Source: Agriotes lineatus (lineage: Eukaryota > Arthropoda > Insecta > Coleoptera > Elateridae). From it: a stretch of DNA of 64,000 nucleotides. The stretch spans positions 1 through 64,000 of the forward strand of contig CALNHX010007703.1 of the NCBI GenBank assembly GCA_940337035.1. The letters are read 5' to 3'. Below the pieces are notes generated by a model that saw nothing but the letters and a program-made list of their open reading frames with translations, was not told the origin of the DNA and searched no databases. Position numbers and translations under genes: made by a program. Positions 18,181 through 30,824 of this stretch are shown one piece after another (position 1 is the stretch's first letter; every line of letters begins with the position of its first letter).

Positions 18181-18994
18181 CCTAATTTTTTTTAATAAAT
18201 GCGTTTAGCGCAGTCTGTTCTAAGCACTGCTTAACTCTTTCTATGCCCTTGGCCGTAAACGCGATCTTGACCTTGAACTCAAGGCCAAGTGGTGGGGGGA
18301 GGTTCGAGAACCATCCACTTCCCTCTACTAGCAAGTGCTGTGGATCCGCGATTTAGTGAGGTCGAGTGAGAAGGATCATCCTGCGAAATTTTCACGGTGA
18401 ACTATTTTAACTTTCCAGTTTGCCGACCTAGACACGCGCGTCCAAAACTTCCGCACTTATCGGGCGCGTATGAAGAATTCCAAGAATTCAGACTGGAATA
18501 GACACTACCTACGATCATCTGTTATCACCGGCAACAATCTCGCGTAGAAACTTTTAATTTACGAGCCGTTTTAATTTTCAAAAATCAACCCCGGGTATCA
18601 GGAGCGCAGGAGCCCGAGCAGGAACTATTTTTTATTTTCGCCAATAACTACATCATTTTTGGGCCGCAGCGGTCCACATTGATCGCGATCCGAAGAATTA
18701 CGCCAGGACGGCCCGTGTCGATCGCTACAGTTGGAAGATTTCATCCACTTCAACTTCGTGTCCGCAAGAATTTCTGGGAATGGGCAGTCCGCATCCATCG
18801 CGGACTAAAAATTTCTCGTTCGGGTGACATGCAGCTGATTAGCGTAAGAGCACTCCGCGGCGATCGCGATCCTACAACAAGAGTCCATATTAATCTGTTA
18901 GGAGCATTTATCGAGAGGGATCTTGAATCAAATTAGCTAAACGGCCTCTAGATCTTCAAGAGGTCTCTCCTTCTCACCCCCCTATCCATCTACA
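18181..18994. other. Probable 5' UTR of the first R2 element
   Basis: No gene. GC-rich sequence without similarity I can name lies between the tRNA-like region and the R2 ATG at 18995. Part of it must be the R2 5' UTR. The exact 5' junction is not visible because no upstream 28S flank (CTCTCTTAAGG) is present. A GGTTCGAGAACC hairpin lies near 18,301-18,312. Confidence 0.4.
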
Positions 18995-21900
18995 ATGGAA
19001 GAACCAAGAGCTCACGTGTGCGTATGTGGGAGTTCCTACAAAACTCGTAAGAGCCTCAAACAGCACCAAGTGAGATACTGCAAGGTGTTTAAGGCACAGA
19101 ACTCTCAACAACCCCTGGAAGACAACAACTGCCACCAATGCGATAAAAACCTTCAATACATACGCTGATTTAAGGCAGCATATGAGACTGTCACATGCCC
19201 AAGAGTACAATCTGGAAGGCGAGGAGCGAGCTGCGCGAGGGAATGTGACGATATGGTCACAGCTAGAACTTTATGCCCTCGCGCAGGAGGAGATTAAGTA
19301 TTAGGGGCAATCCTTTGTACAGGATATGGCCCGGCTGTTCAATAAGAAGGCAGACAGTATAAAATACCAAAGGAAGTCTGAGAATTATAAACGCCTGATA
19401 GAACGAGCACGAAACGAGTACGAGCAGACAGCGAAAGTCCAGAGCTCCGAAGACGACGAAAAGCGAAGAGAAAGACGAAGTAATACCGTCTCCCCAGCCA
19501 TCCACATCGGGTACAAATGTCCAAAATAGTAAAATCCCGATGATACCAAGAGAGCCCAACTCCTCCCCCCAACCCGGACCGTCCGGAACAAGATCAACCG
19601 ACGTCACCCCGCCGATTAGAACAAGACTTCGATTACGAAGCCAGATCATCAGGGAAGTTCCACCTTCGTCTCAACCCGCTCGCTCACCCAGCCAACCATT
19701 AAGACGACACGACAGAACCGGTGAGAACGAGACTAAAGGTACAGCTGAGGAAAACATCTCACAAAACCATGAAGCACCCCTACAACAGGAACACAACGAA
19801 GAGTTCCGAGAATATTTTAGACGGAAGCTTCCTGCCGAAAGCTGAAAGAACCTGATAGAGCACTTATCAATACAATTCTTAATAAAGGTCCTAACATAAG
19901 GGCCGCCATCGATGAAGCCGTTGGCCCCTTTTTATCCTAGTATATCCAAAAGGGGCGCCACCAAAAAACCTATCGGGCAAACAGAGAAAGAGGCAGGGCG
20001 GTTTAAAGGGAAGGCAGCTGAAAAGGCCTACAGCTTCAAGAAAACGCAACAACTCTTCAGAGAAAACCAGGCTGAACTAGCAAATATTATATTCACCGGC
20101 GAAGATGTTTCGAACAATAAGAGCAGCCCGAATACTGTCGCAATTAAAAAACTTTATAAAGGGCTCTTCGTGGCGAACACCAATGAATGCGCACCGGAAG
20201 AAGATAACACACATAGAAGAAAGGTCAAACAGAATGACGTATGGGCACAGCTGTTCACGCCTTTGACCGACGGCGAAATAGAGAGTGCTTTAAGAAGCAC
20301 CAGGTCTAACTCGGTCGGCCCAGATGGACTCAAGATCCACCATCTGAGGATAATTCCGCCCTCTTGGTTGGGCCTTTACCTGAATGCATTTCTATACTGC
20401 GCCTGCGTCCCCACAAAGTCTATTCCCTGCCGAGCTATACTTCTCCCCGAATCAGGCGATTTGACCGACTTCAGCAACTGACGCCCGATCACCATTGCGT
20501 CCATTTTAGTAAGTCACCAATAAAATCCTGGCCAAACGACTATCTAGGCTACCACTATCCAACCTACAAGCGGGCTTCAGGAAGATTGATGGATGTTTGG
20601 CTGGTGATCGACGCTGCCATAAAAAATGCGAGGAGAAAGATAAGAGGGCACAACATCTTAACACTTGACTTGAGAAAGGCCTTCGATTCGGTGCCCCATA
20701 AAGTAGTGACAGAGGCCCTTACACGGTTGCAGGTGCACCCGGGAGTAATCTCTTATATTAATAGCTCCTATGAAGGGTACACCACGACTATATCATGCAT
20801 GGGAAAGACAACTAACCCAATAAAGATCTTAAGGGGAGTGAAACAAGGAGACCCCCTGTCTTCCATACTCTTCAACATGGTGATTGATGAGCTGTTGACC
20901 GAATGGGAAGAACTCGATGCTGAACTGCCTCCATCTGAAGAAGGGAATAAGATTCCAGCCTTAGCATACGCAGACGATCTGGTGATCCTCGGTTCATCTG
21001 TGGGAGAGGCCACTGTTCTACTTAAGAAATGTATCGCCTTCTTTGGCGGACGAGGACTCCAGATCAACCCCACTAAATGCACAGCACTCACAGTGGGGGT
21101 AGTCCCAAAACTCAAAAAACTATTTGTGGGAAAAGTTCTACGTTCGTGGGACCCCCATTCATCAAATTCAGCCAGAAGAGCACTTCAAATACCTGGGGAG
21201 AAGATACGGATTTATGGGCGTCTACAAGGAAACCATAAATCTATTGAAGGAACAAGCGCTACGGCACCTACCCCTGAAGCCACAACAAAAGATCCACCTT
21301 CTAATAAAATACCACATCCCGAAAGTTATATATACATACCAATCCCTCTCAGTATCCAAGAAAACACTTATAGGGGTTGATAAAATACTAAGATGGTCCA
21401 CTAAAAAAATTTTAGACCTGCCCGTCCCCATCTCTAATAGTTACATACACTCCACAGTTAGGGATGGAGGCTTGGGCATTATGCCTATGGTGGATAGGAT
21501 CCCCCAAATACTATTACATAAGATCAAAAACCTTCGGGATGCGGGATATCAACATGTATCTCAGGCGCTAGACGGAGCATACAGACTGGGTGTGCGCCAA
21601 CGGCTGGAAAACATTAAAACGTGAGGAAACACAACACGCGATATTCAGAACAGTTGAAGCCAGGCACTAGAAAATTCCTTTTCCGGAAACGGACTGCACC
21701 AGGGGAGTACATCTACCATCAGCTCCTCCTGGCTAAGAAACCCCCTAGATAGTGGAACGGAAGAGACTACTGCAAGGCCGTCTAGCTCAGGGTAAAGAGC
21801 TGGTTGCCTCAAGACGTAGTCGCTCTCCCATGTGCTTCAGGGATGTCCCGCAACACACTGGCAAGGTATAAGGAGACATGATGAGGTGGTCGGTCAGCTA

Positions 21901-22630
21901 AAATCTATAGGCGAGAAAAAAGGCTGGACAGTGTATGTGGAGCCAAACATCTGGAACGCAGACGGCACCCGGAAGAAACCTGACCTATTATTCAAGAAGG
22001 GCGGTTACTTAGCAATATCGGACGTTGCAATCCACTGAGGGGGCCCCAGGGGGCTTGATACAGGATACTCTACCAAGCAAGCTTACTACTCGGATGTCAA
22101 CTTTATAGAGGGGCTCCGCAGAGCCCACCCACATCAAGTTGCGAACGTCCTACCAGTGATAATCGGGGCCAGGGGCATTTGGTGTCATAGAAACAAGTAC
22201 CTTATGACAAGAATTGGCGCAGACGACCACGACGCCATTCGCCTAGTTGACAGAACGATATTCGGGGGTATCGCTATCCATTCTGAGTTCTCCCGGTCCA
22301 CTTGGCGCAGGATCCAGGATCGCAACGCCCCCCGCATCCTAAATCAACGAGGCGGCTAGGCGATCGCATCGGGCTGAAGATCACCACTTCTCAAGAAGGA
22401 AAGAGCTCTCGGACACCCCATAGCCGCACATTAACGCTTACGCTCTTGTAATGCTACATCTTGTTATTTGTATTTGCTGTATTTGCATGTTAGGATTGTG
22501 TTTGCATTATTGCCAATTAGATCTAATTATGTGAGTGCCGGATATGAATATGACTTAACTATGAATTATAATTATTATTGTAAGTCGATGGCCGGCTAAC
22601 CCCAAAAAGTTGAATGTACAATAAATACTC
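18300..22630 (+). mobile_element. R2 retrotransposon copy a (lineage 1)
   Basis: Contains an N-terminal zinc-finger region, R2-type reverse transcriptase, a restriction-like endonuclease and a 3' UTR. The 3' end joins 28S exactly at the R2 site: the next bases are TAGCCAAATGCCTCG at 22631. This precise junction, without poly(A), is diagnostic of R2 insertion by target-primed reverse transcription. The left boundary is approximate. Its RT (YADDLVILGSS) differs clearly from copies c, d and e (DDLVLxEDRD), so it is a separate R2 lineage. Confidence 0.88.
18995..22359 (+). pseudogene. R2 ORF, copy a
   Basis: ATG at 18995. A CCHC-like finger comes first (VCVCGSSYKTRKSLKQH). A CCHH finger follows, in which a base change in the A-run near 19,147 shifts the frame (CHQCDK, then FNTYADLRQHMRLSH). 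The RT starts near 19,912 and includes SVGPDGLKIHHL, LTLDLRKAFDSVPH, GVKQGDPLSSILFNM and an intact LAYADDLVILGSS. Frame changes occur near 20,480 and 21,100. The C-terminal part has the Cys/His motif (LQGCPATHWQGIRRH) and the endonuclease PD motif (KKPDLLFKKGGYLAISDV). Several shifts and stops mean it is inactive. Confidence 0.85.
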
Positions 22631-22651
22631 TAGCCAAATGCCTCGTCATGC

Positions 22652-22688
<37 letters not shown>

Positions 22689-23214
22689 ACTGCCCCTACC
22701 TACTATCTAGCGAAACCACTGCCAAGGGAACGGGCTTGGAAAAACTTGCGGGGAAAGAAAACCCTGTTGAGATTGGCTCTAGTCTGGCACTGTAAGGAGA
22801 CATGAGAAGTGTAGCATAAGTGGGAGACGGCGCAACCTGTCGCCGGTGAAATACCACTACTTTAATCGTTTCTTTACTTACTCGGTGAGGCGGAACGCGT
22901 GCGCCGTCCGCTAACCACGCGGCGGTAGTCACGGAGTTCTCAACCCAAGCGCGCAGAGCGCCGCGAAGCGGCGCCAACGTTCTCCGGGCTAACCGCGCGT
23001 CTGCCGGACGCCGACACATGCTCCCGCGCGATCCGATCCGAGGACACTGCCAAGCGGGAAGTTTGACTGGGGCGGTACATCTGTCAAAGAATAGCGCAGG
23101 TGTCCTAAGGCCAGCTCAGAGAGGACAGAAACCTTTTGCTCGCATAGAGCAAAAGGCGAGCAAAAGGGCAAAAGCTGGCTTGATCCCGATGTTCAGTACG
23201 CATAGGGACTGCGA
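22631..23214 (+). rRNA. 28S rRNA fragment 1, downstream of the R2 site (partial)
   Basis: Begins TAGCCAAATGCCTCGTCAT, followed by the standard 28S text to CGCATAGGGACTGCGA at 23214. The canonical R1 site (ATTCCCACTG...CTACC, about 60 bp in) is not interrupted. A duplicated short segment (GAGCAAAAGGC) lies near 23,147-23,160. The next 28S bases (AAGCACGGGTTATCG, seen at 39,293) are replaced by R1-like sequence, so this is a rearranged, non-functional piece. Confidence 0.92.
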
Positions 23215-25357
23215 CTTCGTCCAGTCCACCTTCCGGTGGCAGAAGAGTCGGCGGTTGGGAAACATGGCACCATCCGTCGGTAGTGCTAACCGCCAGGTGA
23301 TAAGTTGATGGTCGAAAAGGGTCTTCTCCTCCTCTGCCACGCGCCAGGATAAAACTCGCACAAACATACGGAAACTGAACGCCGTGACATCGATATGACT
23401 GCTACCTCTATGGCCAGTGAACGTTGGAGTTCCGTCCGTTTAATGACAGTCAGGGCCCTTCTCTCCAGCAGCTGGACGATCTGTCCTTCGGTGGGGGGGA
23501 AAGGGTACTTTGCGTTGAAGTCGCCGCCCATGATCACGCCACTTTGCGCCTCTCAAGCGCGCGCTCAACCCGCCGTAATAGTTTGACCTCGGTAAAGTTA
23601 GCGTTCCTCCTGCTGTCAACCGGTGGCAGGTAAACAAACACCGCGTGAAACGACCCAGCGGGGGTGGTAATCTCGGCGACGGTCACGAACTCGCACGACG
23701 CACAAGCCACCGTATGGCAGTGTACCCACTGTTAGTCACCACGATTGCACTGCGCGGCCATTCTACGCCTCTCGCCAAGGTTCTATACGCCTGCGGAAAC
23801 CCGAGCACAAGTTCACCCCGCGTGTTGGGTTCCTGAAGCAGGAGAACATCGAGGCTAGTGTCCAGGATCACCTTCGCCAAAATACCTGTGGCAGCCCTGC
23901 CTTTTCCCAGGCTGATTTGAGCACACATAATGGGTCCAGCGCCGGTGGGTATTGGAGGATAGGAAGAGTTACTGGCCATGGTAGTCGATGCTACCCGTTA
24001 TGGCCCGTTTCCTCCTCTGGAAAGTGGGGCACTCCTCCGATTGGGTATGGTGGTGTGTGGGCAATTGCCCACGTCCTTCCAGATTCGCCCGTTTGCAGAC
24101 TATGCAGCATAAGCTGGTGGCAGCACATTCCCGGAATCGATAACCGCTTTCCCCGCACTTCCCACATACCTGCTCGTTCTGGCATCCGTTGGAGCAATGT
24201 CCGTACTCGTGGCACTTGTAGCACAGGACTATGCTGAGATGGTCCTCTGCCCACACGCGCTGCCACATAAGATTAAGCGGCTTCTCGAGAAGAGTCCTAC
24301 GGAGTCCTGGGACGACGTCAAAAACCACGTTGACACTTGGGCTATCCTTGCCGCCGAACCGATAGCGCTCCCTGAGCTCCGCGCGAAAGGCGTCCGCACC
24401 ACCTCGATATTCCACAAGGTCCGCGTTATTGTCTATTAGCACCCCGACGAGGTTGTCACCGTCCTCCCTGTCAATACGCGGGAGCACCATTCGCGGTCAC
24501 GATTTCCGTACGGCGGTGGGACGTAACCGGTCCGACGCTGCCGTTTCAAGTCTGAGGCGGAGCTTCTCCGCGTCTTCCTTCGCCGCGCACTCCACTATGA
24601 CCCCTCCGTTGCGGGCGCCACGAACCGCCGCGATAGAGATGTTGGCCTCTCGCGGGTTGACTGCCTCCTTCAGCATTCTCCTGGTCTCTTTTGTGGTTTG
24701 CCCCTCCTTTCGCGGTGCCACATTGACCGCGAATGTGGCCGGCCGAGTCGCGACGCGGCCCAGCGCGCTGGCGTACAACACTTTGCCTGCCCCCGGAGGC
24801 GGCCCTAAAGCCGGGCGATCACTCACACCGTCTTGCCTGAGCTCACGCATGACCCTCAGCATCTGCATGACGCTGTCCCTTATCCGGTCGGTCGCGGCCC
24901 GCACCTTCTTCCGGTCATCAGTCTTAATGGTAGTGGACCGTACGGGAACTCGCTCCATTATCTCCTCGTACCCCCACTTGACAAGCGCCATCAATTTGCC
25001 CTCAGGGGTGCCGGCCTCCATCTGGTGGTAGTAGCGACCCTCTTCGAATCTTGCGAGCCTACCCTTGTCAGCTACCACGGTGTCCACGTGCTCCGTTCGC
25101 CCCGCAGGTGTTGAGGGGGCATCGCTATCCTGGTCGGCTCGCTGCATTTCCTCTTGCGGGATCGGCTCCAACCCCAGTTCCGAATGCGCCTCGCTCAACA
25201 AACTCGCGATTGACGAGGTGCGCTGTCTCGTGGCGGGGGGTCGCGGAATCTGCGAAATGGCGGCCTGGTTCGTTGCAACCACGCACAGTCAAACTTCAAG
25301 TCAGTCCAAGTCAGTAGGTAAGGGTCACACACCGCAGAATAATCTCTTCTAGTAGGT
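23215..25357 (-). pseudogene. R1-like non-LTR retrotransposon, minus copy (ORF1 and start of ORF2)
   Basis: Reading from 25,357 leftward: ORF1 (gag-like) has an N-terminal charged region, an RRM-like segment (VNPREANISIAAVRG, DAEKLRLRLETAASD) and CCHC zinc knuckles. The first knuckle is CYKCHEYGHCSNGC; the second has Tyr instead of His (CGKCGESGYRFREC). One stop replaces a Trp between 24,490 and 24,497. ORF2 begins near 23,937 with the APE endonuclease (LLLQEPNTRGEL, IMGGDFNAKY) and is cut off at 23,215, before the reverse transcriptase. The 3' part is absent, which is unusual for non-LTR elements and points to a rearrangement breakpoint. The copy is joined head-to-head with the next one. Confidence 0.85.
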
Positions 25358-28300
25358 AGGGCGCTGGTCCCATTATGTGTGCTCAAATCAACCTGGGAAA
25401 AGGCAGGGCTGCCACAGCCATTTTGGCGAAGGTGATCCTGGACACTAGCCTCGATGTTCTTCTGGTTCAGGAACCCAACACGCGGGGTGAACTTGTGATC
25501 GGGTTTCCGCGCGCATATAGGACCTTGGTGAGTTTTGTCGAACGGCCGCGCAGTGCAATCGTGGTAACTAACAATCGGTTCACTGCCATGTTGGTGGCTC
25601 GTGCGTCGTGCGAGTTTGTGACCGTCGCCGAGATCACCACCCCCGCGGGGTCGTTTTACGCGGTGTCGGTTTACCTGCCACCGGTTGACAGCAGGAGGAA
25701 CGTTAACCTTACCGAGGCCGAACTATTACGGCGGGTGGAGTGCGCGCTCGAGAAGATCCCGGCGTGGAGTGGCGTTATCATGGGCGGCGACTTTAACGCA
25801 AAGTCCCCCCTCTGGGGCGCCGCCGATAAGGACCATCGGGGGAGACAGATCGCCAAGCTGTTGGAGAGAAGGGCCATGACTGTCCTTAACACGGACGGAC
25901 CTCCAACGTTCATAGGCCATAGAGGTAGCAGCCACATTGACGTCACGACGTCCAGTTTGCGGATGTATGCGCGAGTTTCATCCTGGCGCATGGCAGAGGA
26001 GGAGGAGACCCTTTCCGAGCATCAGCTAATCACCTGGCGGATAGAACTACCGACGGATGACGGTATGGTTTCCAACCGCCGACTCTTCTGCAACCGGAAG
26101 ACGGACTGGGCGAAGTTCATGGATACCTTCTCCAAGGCGGTGGACGCGGTAGCGAGAGAAACAGCGGAGGCACGGACGGCGGCAGCGGTTGAGAAAGCAG
26201 CGGAGTCCCTCAATGAGCCACTCGTAGATGCGTGTGCGGCCTCGATGCCCCTGAGGAAGACCAACCGGAAGAGCGTTCCGTGGTGGACACCTGCCCTCAC
26301 GGCGGCCAGATCCGAGGCGCGTAGGCTGCGCCGGCGTTTCCAGCGAGCCCATTCCCCCTAGCGCCAGGCCTTCAGGGAGGAATTCATGGAGGCCACCCGA
26401 ACCCAACGGGACCTGATCCTCCGGACCCGGAAGGAGAAGTGCAACGAGTTCTGCAGTAGGAGCAACGAGGCAGACCCGTGGGGAACAGCGTACCAGGTCC
26501 TACGAAGGCGCGGCGGCCCTCACTCTTCAACCCATATCCGCAGGAGGGACGGCAGTACGACCACCGGGGCTAGAGAGACAGCCGCCTACCTCCTGTAGGT
26601 GTTCTTTCCGGGGGACAATCCGGCCGAGGACGGCGCGGTACAGGAGGCAATCCGACGATCGTGGCATGCGGCCGAGGAAGGGGACGACCTGCCCATTCGC
26701 GAGCACGGGGTCAGGCGGGCCCTGGCGAGGATGTCTCCATCTAAAGCACCGGGCGACGATGACATTACAGCGGACGCAGCGACGTGTGCCTTCGAGACAA
26801 GTCCGGTCGCGTTTGTGGAACTCTTTAACAAGTGCCTCGTTACGGGAACATTTCCTCGGTGCTGGAAAACACAAACAGTTAGACTTATTCCCAAGCCGCA
26901 CGCGAGTGACCCTTGTGACCCGCCCATTAGTTTGCTGCCGGTACTGGGAAAAGTGCTAGACCGTATCCTCACGACGCGAGTGGAATACGTGGTAAAATGC
27001 GCCGGCGGTTATAATAACAGACAGTTCGGGTTTGCCAGTGGAAGGTCAACTACAGACGCGTTTGAATCCGTGGTCGCAGCTGTGAAGGAGCACCGTGCGC
27101 GGGGTAACTATTGTGCGGTCTTGTCTCTGGACATAGAGGGTGCGTTCGACAACGCGTGGTGGCTCAAGATCATCTGGGAGTTGGAAAGGAGGGACTTTCC
27201 AGGCAACTGGCTGCGCCTTGCCAAGGACTACTTTGACGGCAGGACTGCGCAGATCCAACTCCCGGATGCAACCGTGGTACGTCAAGTGTCGAGGGGATGC
27301 CCACAGGGTTCGTGTTCCGACCCACCTTCTGGAAGCTGCTCTACGAGAGCATATTCCGCAAGCGTCTACCAGAAGGCTGTACCATTTTCGCGTCCGTGGA
27401 CGACACGCTGCTGGTGGTCGGGGCACAACAGTACAAGACCCTCAGGAACAGGACCAACGAGGCGCTGCACATACGCCAATGGGCCACCGGTAGTAAGCTG
27501 GCCTTCAACGCTGCCAAGACAAAGGCTTTGTTTTACGGGAAGACGACCAGGCAGCAGCGGCCCACCTTCGTGCCGAACAATCAACGGATTTACTGCGGGG
27601 ACACCATCCGGTACTTGGGCGTCTTGATTGACAACAGGCTCTCCTGCCAGCCCCACATCAAGATGGCCAGCCAAAAGGGAAAAGCAATCTCACATAAGAT
27701 CGGCGCCGCAGCAAGACTGACCTGGGGGTTTCGAGGCGAGGCCCTGAAGAGGGTGTACGAGGGGGCCGTCCAACCTGCCATCACGTATTCCGCACCGATA
27801 TGGGCCGAGGAATGCAAAGTGCGACAGCGAAACCAGCTCCTGGGGGCCCAACGGATCCTGGTTGTTAGGGCGGCGACGGCGTATTCTACCGTGTCCACCG
27901 AGGCCGCCCTGGTCCTTGGAAATGTACCTCCGCTGGACCACACCGTTCGGGAGATGACTGAGCGCAGGGCAGTACTGTCCCGACATGACCCTGCACTACT
28001 GCGAAACTTGGGCATCGAGGGAAGGCTCATCGAACAAACGGTAGACATGGCCCTGCACCGCCACACAGCGGAGACTTTCACGCCCGCCTTCTCGACGTCC
28101 GAAGATGGTGCCTACGCCAACCGGTGCTACACGGACGGATCGAGGCTCGACACGGAGAAGGCAGGAGCTGCGTTCGTCATTTTCCGGGGCGACATGGAGC
28201 TGCACCACGGCAAGGTTAAACTGGCGGACTGGAGCTCAGTGTTCCAGTGTGAACTGGTTGGGCTGAGAGCAGCGCTTAGATTCATCCTGGATAACTGATA

Positions 28301-28645
28301 CGCGTTCCCGGAGATATCCGTTTTAACGGACAGCAGGTCAGCTTTAGCAGCGCTACACCATATGAAGAAGCCAACCGACCTGCAGGCCGAAGTGCACGAG
28401 CTGCTCCGGGAGCTACACTCCGGCATCCGCATCAGCCTCCGCTGGGTGAAAGCACACGTCGGCATTGTGGGCAACGAGAGGGCGGACGCATTGGCCAAAT
28501 AAGCGGCGGGCAGCGACGCGGCCCCCGACTTCGACACAGTCAGCCGCGCCTTCTGCAGAAGACGTCTTGCTGCAGCCACTGACGCCCGCTGGGAGGAAAG
28601 ATGGAAGACAGTCACAACAGGCAGACCAATGGAAAGGTTTCCGTG
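25358..28645 (+). pseudogene. R1-like non-LTR retrotransposon, plus copy (ORF2)
   Basis: Starts abruptly just before ORF2 (MCAQINLGKGRAATAIL at 25,375). The APE endonuclease has LLVQEPNTRG, IMGGDFNAKSPLWG, HIDVT and LSEHQLITW. Stops occur near 26,361 and 26,598. The reverse transcriptase has SKAPGDDDIT, VLSLDIEGAFDNAWW, RGCPQGS and FASVDDTLLVV, where the usual YADD reads SVDD. A frame change lies near 27,300. The RNase H has CYTDGSRLDTEKAGAAF and FQCELVGLRAAL, and after a stop near 28,298 LTDSRSALAAL and VKAHVGIVGNERADALAK. The C-terminal zinc knuckle is not seen. It resembles the minus copy in ORF2 but with many differences, so the two are separate insertions. Confidence 0.88.
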
Positions 28646-29287
28646 TCGGAGTCGAATTCCGCCTTCGAGGATGGAGGCGTAGTGCGTTCGCTAGTGCTTG
28701 CGCCCACGCCCCAACCCCCCGCCACGGTCTCCTCCTCCGTACTGCTGCTTTCTGGTACAGGGCTCACGATCCTCTGGCGACTCGTCGCTGTCCTGGTTCC
28801 GCCGCGTCTTACGCTTGCGGTCCTTCGGCGTCTCCATGTCCGCCATCTCGCCTCTCGTCGCTTTTACTGTCACCCAGCAATCTAGCACTATTTATAGTGT
28901 CTTTACTGAATTAGATTAACAAAATCCGCACTGACTACCCACGTATTTTAGAATCTACGTCCTTTCGCCGGGCACCCGAAGTGCTCACCGTTGACACCCC
29001 TGACCTCTTGGAGGCGGAGTGACTATGTAGTGGTGGAGCTTCCCAACATGCACTGGTAACTGATAACTTATAGTTCGTATATCTAATCACACAACACTGC
29101 CTTGAACTCCTGAATCGCTTTAAGACTTGCAGTCGCCTTGAATCACCTGTATGGGATTTAGGACAGTGTCCTACAACTAGAGAGAGGTTTCCGAAAAACT
29201 CTCTAGTTGGCTCCCAGGGGCAAAGACGGCGGACAGGAAAAAGGTTTGAGCAGCAGTTAACAATGTTCGGGACAGCGTCCTTGAGAT
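28646..29287. other. R1-like junk interval with possible gag start (minus) and a hairpin
   Basis: A minus-strand frame at 28,888-28,691 (MADMETPKDRKRKTRRNQD) is rich in Arg, Asp and Gly and may be the start of another R1-like ORF1. This is uncertain. The interval 28,900-29,260 has no gene. An 11-bp perfect stem (CAACTAGAGAG / CTCTCTAGTTG) with a 14-base loop lies at 29,174-29,209. Confidence 0.4.
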
Positions 29288-29955
29288 GTGGGCATCATGC
29301 GGGAGTTAAGGCGCGACATCGCTGCGAAGGAACAGGCGATGACAGAACTAGTCCGAGAGAACGAGCGACTGCGAGGAGCGCAACAGGTATCGACTGCGCC
29401 CCAACAGCTCCCAACGTATGCCAGCGCGCTGGGCCGTACGGTTACCCGACCGGCCACATACGCGATCAGCGTGGCACCGCAAAAGGAGGGGCAGCCCACG
29501 AAAGAGACCAAGAAAATGCTGGAGGGGCAGTCAACCCGCGAGAGGCCAACATCTCTGTCGCGGCGGTTCGGGGCGCCTGCAACGGAGGGGTTATAGTGGA
29601 GTATTCGGCGAAGAAAGACGCGGAGAAGCTCCGCCTTAGACTTGAAACGACAGCGTCAGACCGGCTGCGCCCCACAGCCGTACGGAAATCGTGGCCGCGA
29701 ATGGTGCTCCCGCGTATCGACAAGGAAGACGGTAATAAACTCGTCGGGGTGATAATCGATAACAACGCCGATCTTGTCGAGTCTCGAGGTGGTGCAGACG
29801 CCTTTCGCGCGGAGCTCAGGGAGCGCTATCGGTTCGGCGGCAAGAATAACACGAGTGTCAGCGTGGTTTTCGTCGTCCCTCCAGGACTCCGTAGGACCCT
29901 TCTGGAGACGCCAATTAATCTAACATGGCAGCGCGTCTGGGCAGAGGCCCATCTG
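29288..29955 (+). pseudogene. R1-like ORF1 (gag) fragment, plus strand
   Basis: Similar to the middle of the minus-strand ORF1: YASALGRTVTRPATYAI, KEGQPTKETKKML and, after a frame change near 29,520, VNPREANISVAAVRGACNGG. DAEKLRLRLETTASD, RYRFGGKNN and LTWQRVWAEAHLF follow. The Trp that is a stop in the minus copy is present here (VRKSWPRMVLP). It is cut at 29,955 just before the zinc knuckles and joined to R2-like sequence. Confidence 0.82.
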
Positions 29956-30674
29956 TTCTTAACTCCTTTAGGGGTCGTTTTAAGGTGTCTTAAACCTATT
30001 TTCTTCGAAAGGGCCAGCAGTTATACGCTGGTCCTCATCTCCTCAGCTGGGAGCCATTTACTTCCTACTGTTAAAGTGATCGAGACCCATCCTATAATTA
30101 TATACTAGTCAAAGAAGTGATATTTTCTTATTGCAGTTTTTAAAGTAGTTTTAGTAATTTTTAATCTGTTAATTGAAAGTTGTCTAGTAATTTTACCTAT
30201 ATACTAATTTTAATTTAGTTTTAATTGTCGGTCTTATTTTATTGAACTTTATTTATACACTTATCCGTTATTTATTCTATAGTATTAAGTTTGTAATAGT
30301 GAAACTAGTAAGGAATTATACGATGGACGAAGTCACGTGCGTCTGTGGGAAAACCTTCCGCTCCAGGGAGGGCCATATAATGTAATACCCTATTTCATCT
30401 AGTCCATATTTACAAACATTTTAACGTCATCTTTACAGTCATCTATTTTTATTATGTCATGTCCCTGATAGTTACAAGTCTTTTATATTTTAATATTTGT
30501 ATATTTAATTATACTTAGCTTAGGATTTCATTACTGATTACTCAGTTGTAGAGTAATAAGCTCGGCTGGGCAGTTAATTAATCCAGTTTATATTTACGAA
30601 CAGACCGCACTCCAGGTAAGTCTGAAAAGAATCCGAGAGCCCAGAATGGGCCAAAACTGCTGCTAGTTTATCCA
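29956..30674 (+). mobile_element. R2 copy b: short internally deleted element
   Basis: Contains a short ORF start at 30,323 (MDEVTCVCGKTFRSREGH), which is the beginning of an R2 zinc-finger protein, then a stop. About 290 bp of AT-rich 3' UTR follows, ending exactly at the R2 site (TAGCCAAATGCC at 30675). All of RT and endonuclease is missing. The presence of both a 5' start region and a correct 3' end fits a SIDE (short internally deleted R2-derived element), a class described in Drosophila R2. Such elements depend on a full R2 for mobility. The left border with the R1 fragment is approximate. Confidence 0.7.
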
Positions 30675-30691
30675 TAGCCAAATGCCTCGTT

Positions 30692-30731
<40 letters not shown>

Positions 30732-30791
30732 TGTCCTGTACCTACCTACTATCAAGTGAAACCACTGCCACGGGAACGGGCTAGGAAAAAT

Positions 30792-30824
<33 letters not shown>

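Noticed and set aside
18290..18400. HDV-like self-cleaving ribozyme at the R2 copy a 5' end
   Set aside because: R2 5' ends often carry one, and a GC-rich hairpin region is present. I could not assemble the double-pseudoknot pairing, nor locate the true 5' end.
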